A stretch of 64,000 nt of DNA. Source: Cryptoclostridium sp964637365 (GTDB taxonomy: Bacteria > Bacillota > Dehalobacteriia > UBA7702). Position 1 is the stretch's first letter, and each line of letters opens with the position of its first letter. Positions 1-8,859 of the stretch are shown here, one piece after another. The position numbers were made by a program, and so were the translations under genes. The stretch spans positions 1 through 64,000 of the forward strand of contig CAZWWH010000012.1 of assembly GCA_964637365.1 (NCBI GenBank), read 5' to 3'. A model generated the notes under the pieces. It was not told where the DNA came from. It did no database searches and worked only from the letters and a program-made list of their open reading frames with translations.

Positions 1-61
1 AGTATACCACACTGTCTAACAAATGGGGTGCAGTTCAATATTTGGTCTGCGTTTTGCTTTG

Positions 62-766
62 TCATTCTAAATTGTCATTGTCCCTTGGCGCGGCTAAAAA
101 TGCCGCCACCGCCTCGTTAAAGGCCTTGGGATTTTTGTGGGCCACAAAGTGGTCGCCGGGCAGCAGAATCATTTGGGCCTGGGGTAAATGGTCAAAGATC
201 CGCTGGGTGTGACTTTTTTTGATCATGTCCTTGTCTCCTGCGATGACCAGGGTTTTTGCCTTAACCTTGGCTAATGCCTCCACCGGAATTTTGGGGTCAT
301 CGACCATGAGCCCCAGCATCTCCGCGTTTTGTTTTGCCCGGGCGCTCTTTTTGGCGAAGTGCGACGCCATATGATAGCCCAGAATAATGGGAAGCTGCAC
401 CGAAGGTTTGACTCCCTTGCCGTCAAGATTGGCGCCATTTAAGATGAGGCGGTCCACACGCTCCGGATAAGTCATGGCGAACACCAGAGCAGTGTTGCCG
501 CCATCGGAGAATCCCAGGATATGAGCTTTTGCTAAGCCCATTTGGTCCATGAAGCAGCGCAAATCCTCGGCAAATTGCCGAATCGTAAAGGGCTCCGTTC
601 CCCTGGGGGATTTTCCATGTCCCCTGGTATCCACGGCAATGACCCGATAATATTTAGAAAAATATGCCATTTGATGGACGAAGTAGGTACTGTCCTCTCC
701 ATTTCCATGAAGCAGCAGCAGAGGCTGCCCTTGGCCTTGTTCCTCATAATAAAGCTGGATATCCAT
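62..766 (-). CDS. Alpha/beta-fold hydrolase
   Basis: A 234-residue cytoplasmic alpha/beta hydrolase with no signal peptide. The oxyanion-hole segment LLLLHGNGED lies at residues 16-25, the nucleophile elbow GFSDGG puts the catalytic Ser at residue 87, the acid is in AGDKD (Asp178 or Asp180) and the base is His206 in GDHF. The length suits single-domain esterase/peptidase-like members, but the family does not fix the substrate. A site AGGAGC precedes the ATG at 766. It lies 71 bp downstream of, and on the same strand as, the glycosyltransferase pair, yet nothing ties it to polysaccharide synthesis. Fold is certain; reaction unknown. Confidence 0.9.
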   Translation of the reverse strand: MDIQLYYEEQGQGQPLLLLHGNGEDSTYFVHQMAYFSKYYRVIAVDTRGHGKSPRGTEPFTIRQFAEDLRCFMDQMGLAKAHILGFSDGGNTALVFAMTYPERVDRLILNGANLDGKGVKPSVQLPIILGYHMASHFAKKSARAKQNAEMLGLMVDDPKIPVEALAKVKAKTLVIAGDKDMIKKSHTQRIFDHLPQAQMILLPGDHFVAHKNPKAFNEAVAAFLAAPRDNDNLE

Positions 767-837
767 GGTGTGCGCTCCTGTTTCGCAAGCTCCATCTTCT
801 CGCTGAAACCTTAGAGAAGGGAGCGTAAGCTCAAATC

Positions 838-1947
838 TTAACTTTGTTGCCGCGGCTCTTCTTTGATACCAAGGGCTTTGAGGGTATCTTGAACCACGAT
901 TTCCTTCCGAAATTCCATTGCCATCTTTTGATGTCCCTTCTGTCCCATCTGCTCACGCAGGGACGGTTTGAGATCAAGGAATGCTTTCAAGGCCTTGTAA
1001 AGGCTTTCCGCCTCCTTGGCATTTACCAGATAACCATTCTCTCCCTCATCCACCGCTTCCCGGCAGCCAGGAATATCGCTGGCAATCAGCGCTCGGCCCA
1101 TTGCCGCCGCCTCCAAAAGAACATTGCTCATGCCCTCATGGTAGCTGGGTAAAACAATACAGTCGGCAGCCGCATAAAAGGGTCTCGGGTCCTCCTGAAA
1201 TCCATGAAACGCGGCGATACCGTCCTTTTCCAGCTGTTCCACTTGCTCCTTATATTCATCTTCAAAAAAACCAACCAAATCCAAGACGAAGGCAGCGTTG
1301 TCCTTATGGAGCCTTTGGGCCGCGGAAAACAGCTCATCCATGCCTTTTTCCTTCATGATCCTTCCCAAGTACAGAAAATGGACTTTGTCATTGTTCGGAT
1401 ACGGCTGTAAGGAATAATGCTCTAAATTGACGCCTGCCCCCCGCAGAACCCGTTGCTTTTTGATAGGAATGATATGTCGTTTCTGAAATTCCGCGGCATT
1501 GGCTTCATTTTCAAAAAAAACCGTGCGTACCTTGAGGAACGCCGCTTTATATAAGAGTGTTACAAACTGGGCAAGTCCAGGCTTTTGAAACGCCGTCCCA
1601 AGCCCCTGGACGTTGGCGCAGAAGGGGATGCCCAAGCTTCCGCACATCAGGCCGGCGTAGATGTTGGGTTTGATGGAGTAAGTAATTACCAGATCCGGAC
1701 GCTCTTTTTTCAGCAACTTTCGGTAAAAGCGCATCAACCTCATATCTGTTGCGGGGTTAATACTCCTGCGGTTAATTTCTGTTTCAATACAGCGCAGCCC
1801 CATCTTTTTAAAATCTTTTTCGTGTCCCACAAAGGGCATACTCAGAACCACTTCGTGTTCTTTCATCAGTTCTTCGATTAATTCTCTACGGAACTGCCAC
1901 AGCATATAGGAATGGTTGGTCGCGATAAGGATTTTTTTGTTTTTCAT
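838..1947 (-). CDS. Glycosyltransferase family 4 (GT-B)
   Basis: A 369-residue retaining glycosyltransferase of the GT4 group, which moves a sugar from a nucleotide donor to a lipid-linked or polysaccharide acceptor at the cytoplasmic face. The N-terminal Rossmann half starts MKNKKILIATN. The C-terminal half opens near residue 190 with FLYLGRIMKEKGMDEL and carries the donor-site run PSYHEGMSNVLLEA followed by SDIPGCREAV. The start at 1947 has GAGGAACC upstream, lying at the end of the preceding sugar transferase gene 9 bp away, so the two are cotranscribed. The partner gene points to exopolysaccharide or glycan assembly; donor and acceptor cannot be read from the sequence. Confidence 0.92.
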   Translation of the reverse strand: MKNKKILIATNHSYMLWQFRRELIEELMKEHEVVLSMPFVGHEKDFKKMGLRCIETEINRRSINPATDMRLMRFYRKLLKKERPDLVITYSIKPNIYAGLMCGSLGIPFCANVQGLGTAFQKPGLAQFVTLLYKAAFLKVRTVFFENEANAAEFQKRHIIPIKKQRVLRGAGVNLEHYSLQPYPNNDKVHFLYLGRIMKEKGMDELFSAAQRLHKDNAAFVLDLVGFFEDEYKEQVEQLEKDGIAAFHGFQEDPRPFYAAADCIVLPSYHEGMSNVLLEAAAMGRALIASDIPGCREAVDEGENGYLVNAKEAESLYKALKAFLDLKPSLREQMGQKGHQKMAMEFRKEIVVQDTLKALGIKEEPRQQS

Positions 1948-1956
1948 GATGGTTCC

Positions 1957-2583
1957 TCAATCAAGATAAGTCTGTTCCTTTTGAGAAGAACTCGTGCCCG
2001 TTCCGCCTTCTACGACCCCCTCGCCGCGAAGTACCGGTAGGATTGTGCCAAATAGACAGCGGATATCCATCCGGAGGCCTATGTGTTTCACATAATATCC
2101 ATCTAGTTTTGCTTTTTCTTCAATTTCCAGCTCGTCCCTGCCATGGATCTGAGCCCAGCCGGTTACCCCTGGCAACACGTCATTGGCGCCATACTTGTCC
2201 CGTTTTTCGATAAGATCGTATTGATTCCAGAGCGCCGGTCTTGGACCGACTAACGCCATATCTCCCCGCAGGACATTGAATAACTGCGGAATTTCATCTA
2301 ATGAGGTTCGCCGCAAAAATCTACCCACTCTCGTGATGTATTGGTCTGGATTTATGAGCATATGGGTAGGCATGTCGTGGGGCGTATCTTTCCTCATAGT
2401 ACGAAATTTTAGAATCATAAAATGTTTCTTGTTTTTGCCGATCCGTTTTTGCCGAAAAAACACCTTCCCCGGTGAATCCAGCTTGATAGCCAAAATAATC
2501 ATCAGATATAGCCACCACAGCAATGCAATGCCGCATAAGCAACACAGGATTGAAAGAAAACGTTTGATTTTGTTACGATACAA
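1957..2583 (-). CDS. Bacterial sugar transferase (PglC/WcaJ-type phosphoglycosyl transferase)
   Basis: A 208-residue monotopic phosphoglycosyl transferase that would load the first sugar phosphate onto undecaprenyl phosphate. One hydrophobic segment lies at residues 10-32, followed by the family signatures: SPGKVFFRQKRIG, ILKFRTM, TSLDEIPQLFNVLRGDMALVGPRP with the Asp-Glu pair, and PGVTGWAQIHGRD. It is the short catalytic-core form, lacking the extra N-terminal domain of long WcaJ proteins. It is the first gene of a two-gene unit with the GT4 enzyme 9 bp downstream. No other polysaccharide gene is visible on its upstream side, so this may be a small or truncated glycan locus. Confidence 0.93.
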   Translation of the reverse strand: MYRNKIKRFLSILCCLCGIALLWWLYLMIILAIKLDSPGKVFFRQKRIGKNKKHFMILKFRTMRKDTPHDMPTHMLINPDQYITRVGRFLRRTSLDEIPQLFNVLRGDMALVGPRPALWNQYDLIEKRDKYGANDVLPGVTGWAQIHGRDELEIEEKAKLDGYYVKHIGLRMDIRCLFGTILPVLRGEGVVEGGTGTSSSQKEQTYLD

Positions 2584-3117
2584 AATGCCTATCCTCCCAT
2601 ATGATCCGGATCTTTATACCAATACTTTTACCGAGCATATTTTCTCTAATCGGTGACGCTTGATACGTCCTGACGGAACTGATTTTCCATGTATGCCCGT
2701 AGTTCGATTTTCGTTGGTTCCTAAATTTGCGGTTGATCGCCTAACAGACACTCCAAATAGATATTTGGTTTCGAGCAGTTTTGCCCCCATCACCGTATCA
2801 TTTGATATAAAAATGGTATCATATTTTCACAGGGAAATCAATATGCGCCCTGCTTGGAATGTGTATTATGGCAATATGCCACGTCTTAAAGAAAGCTCCT
2901 TCGCAAAATACCGAGCTTTCATGGGCATTGGAGTCTCGTATTGTTTGCGTTTTTGGAAATAAGCTGTTGGTTATAGTAAAAAGCAGCGAAAAAAGAAAGA
3001 CCAGGGAAGCATAGAAATAAAATTCTCAAGGCCATTGATCGGACAGAACATAGGAACAACTGTCTTTGTTAATGCTTTTGCATTTCTTTTAAAGAATTGT
3101 TGCGGCTGCGAAAGCAA
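2584..3117. other. Gap without a supported gene
   Basis: No frame here has a ribosome site plus recognisable protein. An open frame of 100 codons at 2660-2962 on the plus strand has no SD and no family resemblance. On the minus strand TTGATT, 17 bases, TACCAT near 2808-2845 could be a promoter for the sugar transferase. Confidence 0.4.
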
Positions 3118-3164
3118 TAAAAAACCACCGTTTGTAAGCAAAATGCCTGTTAAACGGTGGTTTT
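3118..3164 (-). terminator. Rho-independent terminator of tRNA-Ala
   Basis: A 12-bp stem, AAACCACCGTTT with its complement, is followed on the minus strand by a T run, just past the 3' end of the tRNA. Confidence 0.85.
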
Positions 3165-3169
3165 ATATG

Positions 3170-3245
3170 TGGTGGACCTGAACGGGATCGAACCGTCGAC
3201 CTCTCGGATGCGAACCGAACGCTCTCCCAGCTGAGCTACAGGCCC
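3170..3245 (-). tRNA. tRNA-Ala (anticodon CGC)
   Basis: A 76-nt cloverleaf read on the minus strand with genome-encoded CCA. The acceptor stem GGGCCTG/CAGGTCC contains the G3-U70 wobble that is the alanine identity element; the D arm is GCTC/GAGC, the anticodon stem TTCGG/CCGAG encloses the loop TTCGCAT, giving anticodon CGC for GCG codons, and the T arm has GGTTCGATCCC. No tRNA neighbours are present; it is a monocistronic gene with its own terminator. Confidence 0.95.
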
Positions 3246-3398
3246 ATAATTTGTAAATATTGTATCACTTTTTTTTATCGGTTGCAACTAATTTTCATTG
3301 AAGATTTTTGTTGCAACGGAAGAAATTGGCGCGGTTTTCCCTTATAAAAAACAATGCGCTGGAGAACCTAACAATCAACAACGCAAAAGGAGGACAAC

Positions 3399-4121
3399 AT
3401 GGATTCATTTGTTTCTGTATTTGCGGAGATTACGATTCGCTCCATCTTTTCAGTTCTCGGCCTTTTTTTGTTGGCGAAGGTGATTGGTCCCCGGCAAATT
3501 GCCCAGCTCACCTTTTACGATTATGTGGTGGGCATCACCATTGGCTCCATTGCCGCCACTGTGGCCATTGACGAAGCCAAGCCCCTTTGGATTGGCCTGT
3601 GGGCCATGGCGGTTTACGTCATCGTTTCGGTGTTGATGGCTTGGGCTGGCAATAAAAGCATTAAGGCCCGACGGTTCTTTTCCGGCACACCAAAAATTTT
3701 ACTATACAAAGGAAAAATCATCGAGAAAAACCTGGCCAGTGAAAAGCTGGATCTCAACGATCTGTTAGGCGCTTGCCGCATCCACGGCTATTTTTCCCTA
3801 GATGAACTGGAAACAATCATCATGGAAATCAACGGCAGCTTGAGCTTTCAGCCGAAAAAGGAATTCGCGCCTCTGACGCCCTCGGATATGGAACGTCCGG
3901 TGGGGCCCACAAACCTGATGGCCAATGTTATCATCGACGGTGTTATCATGGAAAACCACCTGAAATCCATTGGCAAAGACAAAGCCTGGCTCCAAAAGCA
4001 GTTGGAACAAGACGGCTTTCATAAGGCCGATGAGGTATTTTTAGCCCTGGCCAACCATGAAGGGAATTGGATATCGTATAAAAAAGACCCGGACCGTCCC
4101 ATGCTAGATTTCTTCGATTAA
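3399..4121 (+). CDS. DUF421 (YetF-like) membrane protein
   Basis: A 240-residue inner-membrane protein of the DUF421/YetF family, common in Bacillota and of unsettled biochemical role. Residues 8-27, 38-56 and 62-82 are membrane segments; the family hallmark is the segment IGPRQIAQLTFYDYVVGITIG. The soluble C-terminal part carries LLYKGKIIEKNL and a stretch beginning LDLNDLLGACRIHGYF. The strong site AAAGGAGGACAAC fixes the ATG at 3399. It is a single-gene unit between the divergent tRNA and a plus-strand hairpin at 4181-4218. Confidence 0.9.
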   Translation: MDSFVSVFAEITIRSIFSVLGLFLLAKVIGPRQIAQLTFYDYVVGITIGSIAATVAIDEAKPLWIGLWAMAVYVIVSVLMAWAGNKSIKARRFFSGTPKILLYKGKIIEKNLASEKLDLNDLLGACRIHGYFSLDELETIIMEINGSLSFQPKKEFAPLTPSDMERPVGPTNLMANVIIDGVIMENHLKSIGKDKAWLQKQLEQDGFHKADEVFLALANHEGNWISYKKDPDRPMLDFFD

Positions 4122-4180
4122 TGTAAGGTCGTAAAATTCCAAAGCGCCGCCACCGCTATTTCTGGCGGTTTGATATAGAT

Positions 4181-4218
4181 AAAAGGAGAGGGTGCCTTTT
4201 GGGGTGCTCTTTCCTTTT
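4181..4218 (+). terminator. Probable terminator of the DUF421 gene
   Basis: A 16-bp stem with several G-U pairs (AAAAGGAGAGGGTGCC with GGTGCTCTTTCCTTTT) ends in a T-rich tail on the plus strand. Confidence 0.6.
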
Positions 4219-4245
4219 GTTGTAAGGAAATAAAGACAAAAAAAG

Positions 4246-4277
4246 ACGCACCGGAAAGAAATTTCTTTCCGGTGCGT
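4246..4277 (-). terminator. Terminator of the SLH protein gene
   Basis: A perfect 32-bp palindrome (arms ACGCACCGGAAAGAAA) is followed on the minus strand by a run of seven T, 54 bp past the stop codon of the SLH gene. Confidence 0.9.
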
Positions 4278-4331
4278 TAAGTTATTTAGTTATATTAATG
4301 AGGTTTTAGTGAATACAAACGCAAATTTGGC

Positions 4332-6938
4332 TTATTTCAAGGTGAGGAAGCGATGGAGCACAGCAGCGACTTCGCTTCGTTTCGATTCACCCTGAGGATT
4401 AAAGGTGTTGTCGGGATTGCCCCGGAGGATGTTGGCTGCTTTCATGCTGTAAACAGCGTCTTTGGCATAGGAGCGGATTTTGCCGTCGTCAGCAAATTTG
4501 GTTTTGTCGGCTTCAGGCAGGTCAATCTTCATCACTTCGGCAAAGCGCTGCATAAATGCGGCCATCTGTTCACGGGTTACAGGTTCGTCAGGAGCGAATT
4601 CCTTTTCGGTAACGCCCTTGGTGATGTTATTTTCCACGGCCCATTTCACATGCGAGGCATAGTAAGCGCTGCTTTTCACATCGCTAAATTGAGTTTTGTC
4701 AGCGGGATTGGACTTAGAGCTGTCTTCAATGCCAGCGTAGCGGCCCAAAACAGTGACGAAATGGGCACGAGTCATGGAGGTGTTGGGGCCGAAGGTGGTT
4801 TCGGTCATGCCTTTGAACAAGTCATTGTAGAGGCAGAAGGCTACGTCGTTGTAGAACCAATCCTTGGCTTTCACGTCGGTCATCGCGGCGACACCCAATT
4901 CCATGACTTTTTCTTCGGCGGCAGTGAGTTTCTTCACAGCGTCTTCGCCGACCTGGGCTTTGGCGTCGTCGCTCAAAGCGTCGTAGGCTTTGCGGGCAGC
5001 CTGCACGTCAGCTTTGTCCTTCAAGGTCGCGTCCTTGGGCAAGGCGTTGAGCTGCTCTTCCACTGCTTTGGCTCCAGCGTAGCCGTCGCTGTATTGGGGA
5101 TAATTTTTCATGTAGGTTTCATGAGCGATTTCAAAGCAGGTTTTGCCATTGAGAATGTCCGTCAGCCCCTGCAAGACTTCGTAAATAGCCATGCGGGTGT
5201 CATATCCCCCGATGCCGCCGCCGACATTTTGGTCGGCCAGCAGTCTGGAAATCTCGCTTTGGCCGTTGGCGTCAGTCCAAGCGGGGTCCGTGGCGTATTC
5301 TTCAAAGGTAAGCCCGCCGGTGGCCAGGGCGCTGTGGGCCACGGCAATGGAGAAGACATTCATTTTGCTGCCGTTTTTGATCACGGTCTGGTAGTTTTTC
5401 TTAAACTGGTCGAGAATTTTTTGGGCTTCGCCCTCCATGCCCTTGACGTCATTCAAAAAGCACAGGGGATAGAGACTCATGGAATAGTAGTCCGAAAGTG
5501 CATGGTGTCCAGTGGAGGTAAAGTCGCCGTCTTCACCGTCGCTTCCTTCTTCAACGACGACGGAACCGCAGGCATTTTTAAGGGTTTTGAGACCGGCGGC
5601 GCGGATTTCTTCGGTATAGCCTTCTTCCGGGGTGGCGTTGCAAACTTCCAAAGCCAGAAGGAAATAACCTTCGCAAATGGTGTCATTGTCAGCAACACGG
5701 ACATGAAGGCTGCCGTCTTCGTCCAGGTTCAGTTCGCCGCCTTCAATATCATGGTCCTTGTAGGCCAGGGAGATCAGGGCTTTGACAAGGTCTTTGCCGC
5801 CGATGTCACGAGGATCACCGCCGAGTCCGGCAATGCCCAGAATCTGACGGCCCAAAATTTTCGCCGCCGGGGCGGAACCCTGGTTTTGTACCAGCTGCTC
5901 TTCTGTCATCCTGGAAAAATTGGTGGCTTTTAAGTCGAGATAGGTTTTGTTGCCCTTATTGGGAGGTGTGGTCAAAAGACGGTCGTCAGCGCTGTAGCCC
6001 ATTGCGCCAAAAATGTAAGCCTCCCAGTCGATGCCGGTGCCATTACCGGAATCCTGGGATAGGCCCACGTATTCCCCGGAGCTTACAAAGCCCTTGGTTT
6101 GATACCATTTTACAAAAAGCTTCTGTGCGGCTTCTGCGTATTCTCTGGCAGTGGCATAGATGGTGAAGGGTTGATAAGCGCGGCTTTCGCCGGTCTCCAC
6201 GGCCACATAATATTGCCCTGCGGCCAAATCCTTAGTCGGCACGCTTACAGCGCCCGCTTCATAGCAGCTGGATTTCATTTCGGCGGCGGTGGTTTTCACC
6301 AAGGTTCCCTCTAGGGCGTCGGCCGAGGTTCCATCCTGCTTATCAGTAATGTATACGTTTACAGCTGTATCATCGGCGACATGACTAAAGACGGCACCAA
6401 CGGTACAATTCAGATTGTTTCCGGCATGATTATGAACGGTGCTTGTATTGATTGATTTTACAGTAGGTACGGGAGTTGCTACGTATAAATAATAGTTGCC
6501 TTTGATGTCGGCGGTTAAAGGTACTACAAGATAACGGGTATCGCCAACATTATACTCCGTTTTTAAGAGACTGGTATCAATGGTCTGAGACTTGTTCGCA
6601 GCCATCATGACCGATGTAGACTGTGTCCAAGCGCCCTGAGCATCAAAAGTTCCTGACCGTAACCATCCTGAAGTGGCTGCTCCTCCAGACTTATGGAGAA
6701 AAACGGAGATTTCTTTATTAGAAAATTCTTCCGGTAACTGCAAATAAATATGATGAGTCACGGTACCATCTTCCGCCGTGACCGGTTCATCGTAGCACGG
6801 AATTGCTTCCCCGGATTCCTGCTCCACCAGTTCAATGGGAGATTCCGCCGCCAGGGCCCCAAAACTAAAAGCAAAAATAAGCAGCAGAGCCAGAAGAGGA
6901 ACCATCACCAGGCTTTGTCTTTTTGCTGTTAAACTCAT
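4332..6938 (-). CDS. S-layer-anchored surface protein with a helical toroid-like middle
   Basis: An 868-residue exported protein. Residues 1-31 form a signal peptide ending in FGALAAE. Residues about 30-260 look beta-rich. Residues about 265-610 are helix-rich, with repeated Leu/Ala helices and glycine turns resembling the alpha/alpha toroid of prenyltransferase, terpene-cyclase and transcobalamin alpha-domain proteins (inferred; no diagnostic catalytic motif seen). Three SLH repeats follow at roughly 686-750, 751-814 and 815-868, each with FxDVxxxxYY-like and TREQ/SRSE-like motifs, which bind secondary cell-wall polymer. The gene is downstream of a DUF4430 protein and a cobalamin riboswitch, suggesting corrinoid binding at the surface. 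A terminator separates it from the DUF4430 gene, so readthrough or a private promoter is needed. Confidence 0.85.
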   Translation of the reverse strand: MSLTAKRQSLVMVPLLALLLIFAFSFGALAAESPIELVEQESGEAIPCYDEPVTAEDGTVTHHIYLQLPEEFSNKEISVFLHKSGGAATSGWLRSGTFDAQGAWTQSTSVMMAANKSQTIDTSLLKTEYNVGDTRYLVVPLTADIKGNYYLYVATPVPTVKSINTSTVHNHAGNNLNCTVGAVFSHVADDTAVNVYITDKQDGTSADALEGTLVKTTAAEMKSSCYEAGAVSVPTKDLAAGQYYVAVETGESRAYQPFTIYATAREYAEAAQKLFVKWYQTKGFVSSGEYVGLSQDSGNGTGIDWEAYIFGAMGYSADDRLLTTPPNKGNKTYLDLKATNFSRMTEEQLVQNQGSAPAAKILGRQILGIAGLGGDPRDIGGKDLVKALISLAYKDHDIEGGELNLDEDGSLHVRVADNDTICEGYFLLALEVCNATPEEGYTEEIRAAGLKTLKNACGSVVVEEGSDGEDGDFTSTGHHALSDYYSMSLYPLCFLNDVKGMEGEAQKILDQFKKNYQTVIKNGSKMNVFSIAVAHSALATGGLTFEEYATDPAWTDANGQSEISRLLADQNVGGGIGGYDTRMAIYEVLQGLTDILNGKTCFEIAHETYMKNYPQYSDGYAGAKAVEEQLNALPKDATLKDKADVQAARKAYDALSDDAKAQVGEDAVKKLTAAEEKVMELGVAAMTDVKAKDWFYNDVAFCLYNDLFKGMTETTFGPNTSMTRAHFVTVLGRYAGIEDSSKSNPADKTQFSDVKSSAYYASHVKWAVENNITKGVTEKEFAPDEPVTREQMAAFMQRFAEVMKIDLPEADKTKFADDGKIRSYAKDAVYSMKAANILRGNPDNTFNPQGESKRSEVAAVLHRFLTLK

Positions 6939-6961
6939 AGTGCATCTCCTTTCTTACATAG

Positions 6962-7004
6962 AAAAAGCCCAGCTTCTCCTCCCCCATAGGGGGAGGAGAA
7001 GCTG
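6962..7004 (-). terminator. Terminator after the DUF4430 gene
   Basis: Perfect 16-bp arms (6970-6985 and 6989-7004) with a 3-nt loop are followed by TTTTT on the minus strand, between the DUF4430 and SLH genes. Confidence 0.92.
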
Positions 7005-7049
7005 AACATCATTCTTACTGTTTGAAAACAGTATTGTCAACAGTATGGC

Positions 7050-7874
7050 TTACTGAACCGCAAAGGTAGCAGTGGAAGTGGTTTTGGTGATGTTGGAGCC
7101 GTCGTTGGAACCAACCGCTTTCACGGTGTAGGTGCCGGCAGCCAAGGTACCGGTGGAGATGGAAACCGCGCCGTCAGAACCGGTGGTGCCGCTGGCAACA
7201 ACGGAGCCGGAGGCGTTCAGAACCTGTACGGTGACGCCGCTCAGAGCGGCGAAGTCATTGATGATCCAATCCCAGTTTGCGCCCTGGAAGTACTGATTGG
7301 AGCCTTTGACGGTAGCAGTAACAACACCGTTGGCATAGGAGACGCCATTGGTTCTGGTGAACTGAGCAGCAGCAGTGGAGGTGATGGGGTTGTCAAGATA
7401 GAAGGAAATTACATCGCCGTCTTTGATGGTGGCAGTGGCAATGGAAGCGCCCCAGCCTGCGGATTCCATGGGGAAGCCGCCGTTGATGCGGAAGCACCAG
7501 CCGCTGTAACCGGTGCCGTTGCCGGTTTCATCGTTTACATAAGTGAAATAGGTAGTGTTTTCATTAATAAGATTTTCTGTATCTTCAAGGAAATATACAC
7601 TACCGCCAAGGTTGTTGACTGCTAACATTGCGTCGAGAACCTTCTGAGTGCCGCTGGCTTTTGCATCAAGAGATACGGGGATTTCAGTGTAAGGAGTGGA
7701 AACGCCTTCTACAGTAACGGTAACATCAATGGCAGCAGAGGTTGCATGACTGGAATTCTGAACGTAGGATACGGGGTATTCTGTGGCGAATGCGCCAAAG
7801 CTGAGGCAAAGCACCATAACCAGGGCCAATGCCATAACCATCATGGGTTTTGATTTAAATAATTTCTTTGTCAT
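7050..7874 (-). CDS. Secreted DUF4430 (transcobalamin C-terminal-like) protein
   Basis: A 274-residue exported protein. The signal peptide ends near ALAFATE-like residues at about 31 (SFGAFATE). Residues about 50-155 match the DUF4430 pattern: KVLDAML, GYSGWCFRINGGFP, then a glycine-rich segment and IKDGDVISFYL. That domain is the bacterial relative of the beta domain of eukaryotic transcobalamin/intrinsic factor. The last 90 residues form a Thr/Ser-rich Ig-like or SpaA-like module (AGTYTVKAVGSN). I chose the ATG at 7874 because AAGGAG then lies 9 bases upstream; an ATG at 7880 would leave only 3. There is no wall anchor, so it may be released or held by the neighbouring SLH protein. Corrinoid binding is inferred. 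Confidence 0.85.
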   Translation of the reverse strand: MTKKLFKSKPMMVMALALVMVLCLSFGAFATEYPVSYVQNSSHATSAAIDVTVTVEGVSTPYTEIPVSLDAKASGTQKVLDAMLAVNNLGGSVYFLEDTENLINENTTYFTYVNDETGNGTGYSGWCFRINGGFPMESAGWGASIATATIKDGDVISFYLDNPITSTAAAQFTRTNGVSYANGVVTATVKGSNQYFQGANWDWIINDFAALSGVTVQVLNASGSVVASGTTGSDGAVSISTGTLAAGTYTVKAVGSNDGSNITKTTSTATFAVQ

Positions 7875-8200
7875 AATCATTTACTCCTTTTTTCATTTTT
7901 GGGAAAGCGAGTGATCGTCTCACTTTCTGTGATTCGTTGCTGTAAAGCAACAAGCGCCGTTGTGATAAAAAAAGTTCGCCTCCTTCCTGATAAAAGTAAA
8001 ATTTATGGATTTTGCAAATCCAAATTTTTCGCCAAATAACAAATGTTATTGGCGGAAACATAAGCAAAATAAGTTTGATTGATTCAGGGTGCATGTGAGC
8101 CTCTGTGGATGGACGCAGAAGAAGGGCCCGATTTTAACTTGTCAAAGAACGGTGTGTAAAGCTTCGTATAGAACTCCCAAACTTGGGACGGAGTGTGCAT

Positions 8201-8305
8201 GGTTTGCGGAATGCACCGATCACGAAAAGTCTCCGCAAACCAAAAGAAAGGAAAAATGCAAAAATGCACGCCAACGGGGAGAGGGAACTCCTCACAAGGG
8301 CGTGC
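8201..8305 (-). promoter_or_regulatory. Leader hairpins upstream of the DUF4430 gene
   Basis: On the minus strand two strong stems occur: GCACGCC/GGCGTGC (8266-8305) followed by ATTTTTGCATTTTT, which is terminator-like, then GGTTTGCGGA/TCCGCAAACC (8201-8241), a perfect 10-bp arm pair. They lie in the roughly 470-nt leader of the DUF4430 gene. No known riboswitch class was recognised here. Confidence 0.55.
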
Positions 8306-8347
8306 AAAGGTAATAACAAAGTGTTTGGAATTTGTTGAATTAATACG

Positions 8348-8356
8348 ATTATACCA
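8348..8356 (-). promoter_or_regulatory. Extended -10 promoter upstream of the DUF4430 leader
   Basis: TGGTATAAT on the minus strand is a good extended -10; no clear -35 is visible. It would start a transcript about 460 nt upstream of the DUF4430 gene. Confidence 0.45.
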
Positions 8357-8519
8357 ATTTTAGGTATTCCAAATTTGAATCACCTGAATTTTTGTTTTTC
8401 TGTGAAAAAGTTGCTTTTTCTGTTTTTATAAGGATAATTGTCCTTTTTGTGAAACAAATTGTCGCTGATATTTGGATTGATTCACCATTTACAAAAAGAG
8501 CCTTTCACAGTAAAATAAA

Positions 8520-8541
8520 GGTGCCCTTGTGGTGGCGCACC
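8520..8541 (-). terminator. Terminator-like hairpin downstream of the riboswitch
   Basis: GGTGC(G)CC pairs with GGGCACC and is followed by TTTATTTT on the minus strand, about 90 nt past the riboswitch terminator. Confidence 0.45.
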
Positions 8542-8628
8542 TTGGGCGGGCTGTGGTATCCGGCAAGATTTCATTTCCCGCTCCCGGTGCGTACTTTATT
8601 TTGTTGTGGTGGCGTTATCTTGTCTGTA

Positions 8629-8669
8629 AAAAAGAAGCGCCGTGTTTTTTCCCCTTGGAATCAACACGG
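8629..8669 (-). terminator. Expression-platform terminator of the cobalamin riboswitch
   Basis: CCGTGTT pairs with AACACGG (8640-8669) and CGCTTCTTTTTT follows on the minus strand, immediately downstream of the aptamer. This is the expected position for ligand-controlled attenuation. Confidence 0.7.
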
Positions 8670-8689
8670 ACGAATAAAGAAGCCGCCAC

Positions 8690-8850
8690 CAAGAGGAAAC
8701 CCCGCCGTAGCTCGTGTTCTGACTTTGCTTCATCGCATTTCCCTGCCTTCCCGATTGCTCAGTGGCAGATAGGGGATTGCTCCGCATCACAGCACCTTGG
8801 TAGTGTTCGGGAATTTCACCCGATTCCGTTGTCTACGACGTTTATGAACC
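8690..8850 (-). promoter_or_regulatory. Cobalamin riboswitch
   Basis: Read on the minus strand, the aptamer landmarks occur in order: GGAATCGGGTGAAATTCCCG (P3 with the GGTGAAA element), GCTGTGATGCGGAGC, GCCACTG, CGGGAAGGC, GATGAAGC, and AAGTCAGAACACGAG, a divergent B12 box. Order and spacing match the adenosylcobalamin class. A -10 TATAAT lies just upstream and a terminator hairpin just downstream. The first same-strand gene downstream is the secreted DUF4430 protein, about 750 nt on, with no intact gene between, so the riboswitch most likely represses that surface pair when corrinoid is plentiful. Confidence 0.85.
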
Positions 8851-8859
8851 TATGACTCC

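Noticed and set aside
2660..2962. 100-codon plus-strand frame
   Set aside because: No ribosome site, no recognisable domain and no conserved composition.
4353..5933. A 526-codon open frame on the plus strand opposite the SLH gene
   Set aside because: It mirrors the codon pattern of the real minus-strand gene, has no ribosome site and no family features; the minus frame has a signal peptide and three SLH repeats.
7855..8319. Minus-strand frames of 60-80 codons before the DUF4430 gene
   Set aside because: They cross strong hairpins, have poor start sites and odd composition; I treat the region as leader.
8392..8855. Overlapping plus-strand frames of 108-126 codons
   Set aside because: They lie opposite the cobalamin riboswitch and its terminators and have no ribosome site.
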